DNA of 64,000 bases from AC-32 sp963754265 (lineage in GTDB: Bacteria; Actinomycetota; Thermoleophilia; Gaiellales; Gaiellaceae): positions 124,001 through 188,000 of the forward strand of contig CAVWFB010000016.1 in assembly GCA_963754265.1 (NCBI GenBank). The letters are read 5' to 3'. The notes beneath the pieces are model-generated. The model ran no database searches, was not told where the DNA came from, and worked only from the letters and a program-made list of their open reading frames with translations. Shown here one piece after another: positions 60,574-64,000 of this stretch. The stretch's first letter is position 1, and the number at the start of each line of letters is the position of its first letter. Position numbers and translations under genes: made by a program.

Positions 60574-61631
60574 GCGACCCGGAGACCCCTCTCGGCGAGC
60601 CGGCGCGCTTCTGCGTCCGCGTCCACCAACTCATCTAGGTCGTGTGCGGGCCCTCCGTCAATCCCGGCCAGCGTCTCCTCGACCGTGGCGGCGATTCCCA
60701 GGAAGGGCAGGCGGCCCTCGAGGAAGGCGGCGACGGCGACCTCGTTCGCCGCGTTGAAGGCGCAAGGGTAGGTACCAGCCTCCTCCCCGGCCCGCCGCGC
60801 AAGGGCAAGGAGCGGGAACGTCTCGAGGTCCGGCGGCTCGAACTCGAGCCGCAGGCCGTTGGAGAAGTCCAGCGGCGCCACCGGTGTGGCCGCCCGCTCG
60901 GGATAGGTCAGCGCGAACGCGATCGGGACGCGCATGTCCGGATAGCCCAGGTGTGCAAGCGAGGCCCCGTCGCGGAAGCGCACGAGCGCATGCACCACCG
61001 AGGCCGGCTGCAGCACGACCTCGATCCGGTCGTAGGGAAGTCCGAAGAGGAAGTGCGCCTCGATCAGCTCGAGGCCCTTGTTCGCGAGCGTCGCCGAGTC
61101 GACCGTGATCTTCGGCCCCATCTGCCAGGTCGGGTGGGCGAGAGCCTCCTCCGGTGTGACCGCGTCGAGCTCGTCCCGGCTGCGCCCGCGGAACGGCCCG
61201 CCGGAGCCCGTCAGGACGAGCGAGTGCACCTGCTCAGCGCTCCTTCCCTCGAGGCACTGGAACGCCGCCGAGTGTTCGCTGTCCACCGGGAGCAGAAGAC
61301 CTCCGCCCCGTTCCTGCGCGGCCAGCGCGAGCTCGCCCGCGGCGACGAGGCTCTCCTTGTTCGCAAGTGCAAGCGTGACGCCGTGCTCGAGCGCCCAGAG
61401 CGTCGCGGGCAACCCTGCGAACCCGACAACCGCATTCAGTACGACCTCGGGCCGGGCGCGTTCGAGCAGCTCGGTCAAGTCGCCGCCCACTTGGGTCAGC
61501 GGCGCGAGGCCCTCGACGCGCTGCGAGCCGGACGCCGCGGCCACGAGCTCGAGGTCGGGGTGGCTCTCGATGATCTCGACGGCCTGGCGGCCGATCGACC
61601 CTGTGGCCCCGAGCAGGGCGACGCGTTTCAT
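60570..61631 (-). CDS. dxr: 1-deoxy-D-xylulose 5-phosphate reductoisomerase
   Basis: A 353-residue NADPH-dependent enzyme, the second step of the MEP pathway. NADPH loop GATGSIGRQ at the N-terminus, ALANKESLVAAG, the metal motif PVDSEHSA and the catalytic loop PTWQMGPKITVDSATLANKG are present. Start ATG 61631 is chosen at the homology start; the longer frame is not supported. It is cotranscribed with cdsA and rseP. Confidence 0.97.
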   Translation of the reverse strand: MKRVALLGATGSIGRQAVEIIESHPDLELVAAASGSQRVEGLAPLTQVGGDLTELLERARPEVVLNAVVGFAGLPATLWALEHGVTLALANKESLVAAGELALAAQERGGGLLLPVDSEHSAAFQCLEGRSAEQVHSLVLTGSGGPFRGRSRDELDAVTPEEALAHPTWQMGPKITVDSATLANKGLELIEAHFLFGLPYDRIEVVLQPASVVHALVRFRDGASLAHLGYPDMRVPIAFALTYPERAATPVAPLDFSNGLRLEFEPPDLETFPLLALARRAGEEAGTYPCAFNAANEVAVAAFLEGRLPFLGIAATVEETLAGIDGGPAHDLDELVDADAEARRLAERGLRVA

Positions 61632-61671
61632 TCCGTGGAAGTGTACGGCCGCCACCCGCCCTCGGATCGCA

Positions 61672-62469
61672 CTAGGAAAGCGCCAGAATCGTGTAGTAGG
61701 CGGCAATGGCGGCAAAGAGGAGCGAGTCGATCCGGTCGAGCACGCCGCCGTGGCCCGCGAGCAGCCTTCCGGTGTCCTTAACCTGCAGGTCGCGCTTGAT
61801 CGCCGACTCGAAGAGGTCGCCCAGCGGCGCCATGACTGCGATCACCCCGCCGAGCACGAGCGAGCGCCACACGTCGAGGAAGTCGGAGCGATAGAGAGCG
61901 AAGAACGGCACGAGGATCGCGATCACCATGCCGGCGATCAGCCCCTCCCACGTCTTGCCGGGCGAGATCGTCGGCGCAAGGCGGTGCCGTCCGACCAGCA
62001 GCCCCGCGAAGTACGCGACCGTGTCCGAGGCGAACACGGCGAGCAGGACGGTGAACACCGCCAGCCGCCCGTCGTCTGTAGGCGAGATCGCCCGAAGCAG
62101 GATGATGTGCGCGAGGCCGAGGCCGATCCAGCCCGTCCCGAGGACCGTCGCACCGACCGCGACGGTCAGCGACTGCCGCGTCTGCGAGATGCCCTTGAGC
62201 ACGAACGCCAGAGCGAAGGTCGTCAAGAACCCGGCCGCCATCCAGTCCTCACCGCCGAGCCACGCGCCGAGCAGCGCCAGCACCGCCCCGGTGTAGCCGG
62301 CGAGGACCAGCGGGCGTAACGGCCGCGCGATCCCGAAGAGCTCGTGCAGAGCCAGCATCGCCGTGACCGCCGTCAGCGCGAACAGCCACCAGTTGCCGAG
62401 CCAGACGAGGTAGAGGACGACCGGCAGGCCGACGACCGCCACCACGATGCGGGACCAGAAGGAGCTCAT
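61672..62469 (-). CDS. cdsA: Phosphatidate cytidylyltransferase
   Basis: A 265-residue polytopic membrane enzyme making CDP-diacylglycerol. The family signature SAIKRDLQVKDTGRLLAGHG followed by GVLDRID lies near the C-terminus, and SPGKTWEG precedes it. About eight helices. The ATG overlaps the uppS stop (ATGA). Its product feeds PgsA, encoded at 46.8-47.4 kb. Confidence 0.96.
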   Translation of the reverse strand: MSSFWSRIVVAVVGLPVVLYLVWLGNWWLFALTAVTAMLALHELFGIARPLRPLVLAGYTGAVLALLGAWLGGEDWMAAGFLTTFALAFVLKGISQTRQSLTVAVGATVLGTGWIGLGLAHIILLRAISPTDDGRLAVFTVLLAVFASDTVAYFAGLLVGRHRLAPTISPGKTWEGLIAGMVIAILVPFFALYRSDFLDVWRSLVLGGVIAVMAPLGDLFESAIKRDLQVKDTGRLLAGHGGVLDRIDSLLFAAIAAYYTILALS

Positions 62470-63215
62470 CGCCCGCCGAAGCGGCGGCGTCTGCGCGCGT
62501 AGGCGGCCAGTGCGTGCTCGAGCTCCCGGCGGCCGAAGTCGGGCCAGAGGTGGTCGAGGAACACGAGCTCCGAGTAGGCGAGCTGCCAGAGCAGAAAGTT
62601 CGAGATGCGCAGCTCGCCGGAGGTGCGGATGAGCAGGTCGGGATCGGGAAGCTCGGGCGCGTAGAGGTTCGCGCGGAGCATGTTCTCATCGATCTCGGAG
62701 GGCTCGACGCCCGCCTCGACGAGCCGCCGCGCCGCCTCCACCAGCTCCGCCCGGCCGCCGTAGTCGAACGCGATCCAGAGGTTGAGCCGCTCGTTGTGCG
62801 CCGTCTCCTCCTCCAGTCCGGCCATCTGCTCCTGCAGCTCGGCCGGGGCGCGGTCCCGTCGCCCGATGAAGCGCGTACGCACCCCCTGGCGCGCCAGGTC
62901 GGGCAGCTCGCGCTCGATCGTCTCGCCGAAGATGTCCATCAGCGAGTCGACCTCCCCGGACGGGCGCGACCAGTTCTCGGTGGAGAAGGCGTAGACGACG
63001 AGCGTCTCGACACCGAGGTCGATCGCCGCTTCGACGGTGCGCCGCAGCGCCTTCGTTCCGGCCCGGTGGCCCGCGGCGACGGGAAGACCGCGGCGCCTGG
63101 CCCAGCGTCCGTTGCCGTCCATGATGATCGCCACCGCCCGAGCGGCCTCGGGCAGCTCGGGGTCGGCGGCGAGCTTGACGCCGCGGAGGCTACGGATCCG
63201 GGTGAGCAGCTTCAT
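62466..63215 (-). CDS. uppS: Undecaprenyl diphosphate synthase
   Basis: A 249-residue cis-prenyltransferase that extends isoprenoids to the lipid carrier of cell-wall synthesis. IIMDGNGRWARRRG with the catalytic Asp, STENWSRP and LLIRTSGELRISNFLLWQ, YSELVF are diagnostic. It draws on the MEP pathway enzymes in the same operon. ATG start 63215, 12 nt after the frr stop. Confidence 0.97.
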   Translation of the reverse strand: MKLLTRIRSLRGVKLAADPELPEAARAVAIIMDGNGRWARRRGLPVAAGHRAGTKALRRTVEAAIDLGVETLVVYAFSTENWSRPSGEVDSLMDIFGETIERELPDLARQGVRTRFIGRRDRAPAELQEQMAGLEEETAHNERLNLWIAFDYGGRAELVEAARRLVEAGVEPSEIDENMLRANLYAPELPDPDLLIRTSGELRISNFLLWQLAYSELVFLDHLWPDFGRRELEHALAAYARRRRRFGGR

Positions 63216-63227
63216 GCCGAAATCGAC

Positions 63228-63788
63228 TCAGACTTCGAGGATCTCGGCCTCTTTCTTCTTCAGCAGCTCGTCGATCGTGTGCGTGTGCTCGTCGGTGAGC
63301 TTCTGGACGCGCTCCTCGGCTCGATGCTCCTCGTCGCTCCCGACCTCGCCCTTGTCGACGAGCTCCTTGAGGTGGTGCATGACGTCGCGGCGGACGTTGC
63401 GCACCGCTATGCGCCCGTCCTCCGCCAGCTGCCGCACGATCTTGACGAGCTCCTTGCGCCGCTCCTCGGTGAGCTGAGGGATCGGCAGCCGGATGAGCTT
63501 GCCGTCGTTCGAGGGAGTCAGCCCGAGGTCGGACTCCTGGATCGCGCGTTCGATGGCGGAGACCGAGTTCGGGTCGAAAGGCTGAATCGTGATGAGCCGC
63601 GGCTCTGGTGAGTTGACGGTCGCGAGCTGCTTGAGAGGGGTCTTCTGGCCGTAGTAGTCGATCTGCACGCGGTCCAGCAACCCGGTCGACGCGCGGCCGG
63701 TCCGCAAGGTCGCGAACTCCGCCTGCGCCGCCTCGACGGATTTGTGCATCCGCCGGCTTGCGTCCTGAATCAGGTCATCGATCGCCAT
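63228..63788 (-). CDS. frr: Ribosome recycling factor
   Basis: A 186-residue RRF, which with EF-G splits post-termination ribosomes. It has the full-length three-helix bundle pattern: LRTGRASTGLLDRVQIDYYG, LATVNSPEPRLITIQPFD, AIQESDLGLTPSNDGKLIRLPIPQ is the central region, and LTEERRKELVKIVRQL follows. ATG 63788, 12 nt after the pyrH stop. Confidence 0.97.
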   Translation of the reverse strand: MAIDDLIQDASRRMHKSVEAAQAEFATLRTGRASTGLLDRVQIDYYGQKTPLKQLATVNSPEPRLITIQPFDPNSVSAIERAIQESDLGLTPSNDGKLIRLPIPQLTEERRKELVKIVRQLAEDGRIAVRNVRRDVMHHLKELVDKGEVGSDEEHRAEERVQKLTDEHTHTIDELLKKKEAEILEV

Positions 63789-63800
63789 CTGCCTCCTCGC

Positions 63801-64000
63801 TCAAGGGGTCGAGACGATGGTGCCGACCCGCTCGCCCTGGACGACTCTACGGATGTTCCCGTCTTCGAGGGCGAACACGTAGATCGGCAGCTTGTTCTCC
63901 ATGCACAGCGAGAGCGCGGTCGTGTCCATCACCCGCAGGCCGCGCTCGATCACCTGGAGGTGGGTCAGCTCGGGCACGAGCTCGGCGTCCGGATCGACGC
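63801..64000 (-). CDS. pyrH: UMP kinase, C-terminal fragment (5' end outside window)
   Basis: The minus strand reads VMDTTALSLCMENKLPIYVF and RRVVQGERVGTIVSTP before the stop at 63801, the conserved C-terminal end of bacterial PyrH, which phosphorylates UMP to UDP. About 65 codons are in the window. It heads the pyrH-frr-uppS-cdsA-dxr-rseP-ispG-proS run, an order conserved in many bacteria (tsf and rpsB usually precede it). Confidence 0.95.
   Translation of the reverse strand, partial: VDPDAELVPELTHLQVIERGLRVMDTTALSLCMENKLPIYVFALEDGNIRRVVQGERVGTIVSTP

Overview
The window is a contiguous stretch of a high-GC bacterial chromosome. It has dense coding, many 4-nt ATGA/GTGA gene overlaps and many GTG/TTG starts. 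Gene content points to a deep-branching actinobacterium, most likely class Thermoleophilia (inference, not proven). The reasons are RNase J and RNase Y together, a dapF-dapL pair, a GarA-like FHA protein next to an FtsR-like MerR regulator and pgsA, a short single-motif RsiG-like protein, two RpoD-type sigma factors, and an S8 protease with SW-repeats. One tRNA gene (Pro, anticodon GGG) is present. I see no CRISPR array, insertion sequence, integrase or rRNA.

Layout. (1) 1-9.1 kb: the 3' end of rnj, a ribokinase flanked by 75-bp direct repeats, a nucleoside hydrolase, an orphan family-5 solute-binding protein, a LysR regulator and ftsK. (2) 9.2-15.8 kb: a nucleoside uptake system with two tandem BMP-type binding proteins, a double-domain ATPase and two permeases. 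Both permeases have their N-terminal leader in another frame. (3) 15.8-28.4 kb: a housekeeping run of rodZ-like, cinA, thpR, recA, recX, rny, miaB, miaA, dapF-like, dapL, hflX, dut and nudix. (4) 28.5-40.1 kb: gatD-murT (lipid II amidation), an S8 protease, a GGDEF/HD-GYP membrane protein, an HNH-repeat DNA-binding protein, a class II amidotransferase, and two sigma factors around a CpsB-like phosphatase. (5) 40.1-47.4 kb: a DnaA-box-like cluster, small membrane proteins, apt, ftsR-like, FHA, RsiG-like, a nucleotidyltransferase/PMM fusion and pgsA. (6) 47.4-56.1 kb: hutF-like, a secreted protein, carbonic anhydrase, then a gene-poor accessory stretch of small proteins, dispersed repeats and gene remnants ending at tRNA-Pro. 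(7) 56.2-64 kb, minus strand: pyrH-frr-uppS-cdsA-dxr-rseP-ispG-proS, a small HTH gene and tRNA-Pro(GGG).

How the genes fit together. Ribokinase, nucleoside hydrolase, the BMP transporter and apt form a coherent nucleoside/base salvage theme. DapL, the DapF-like protein, MurT/GatD, UppS, RodZ-like and FtsK/FtsR serve the envelope and division. A cyclic-di-GMP thread runs through the GGDEF/HD-GYP protein, the RsiG-like anti-sigma candidate and a WhiG/FliA-like promoter in front of a sigma gene. Many genes have a TANNNT-type -10 element 6-9 nt before the start codon and no Shine-Dalgarno, which suggests widespread leaderless transcription.

Most notable oddities: a DapF homologue with both catalytic cysteines replaced by serine next to dapL; four genes whose N-terminal leader and body are in different frames, all by +1; paired leader elements in front of the S8 protease and the GGDEF/HD-GYP gene; and the 75-bp repeats around the ribokinase.
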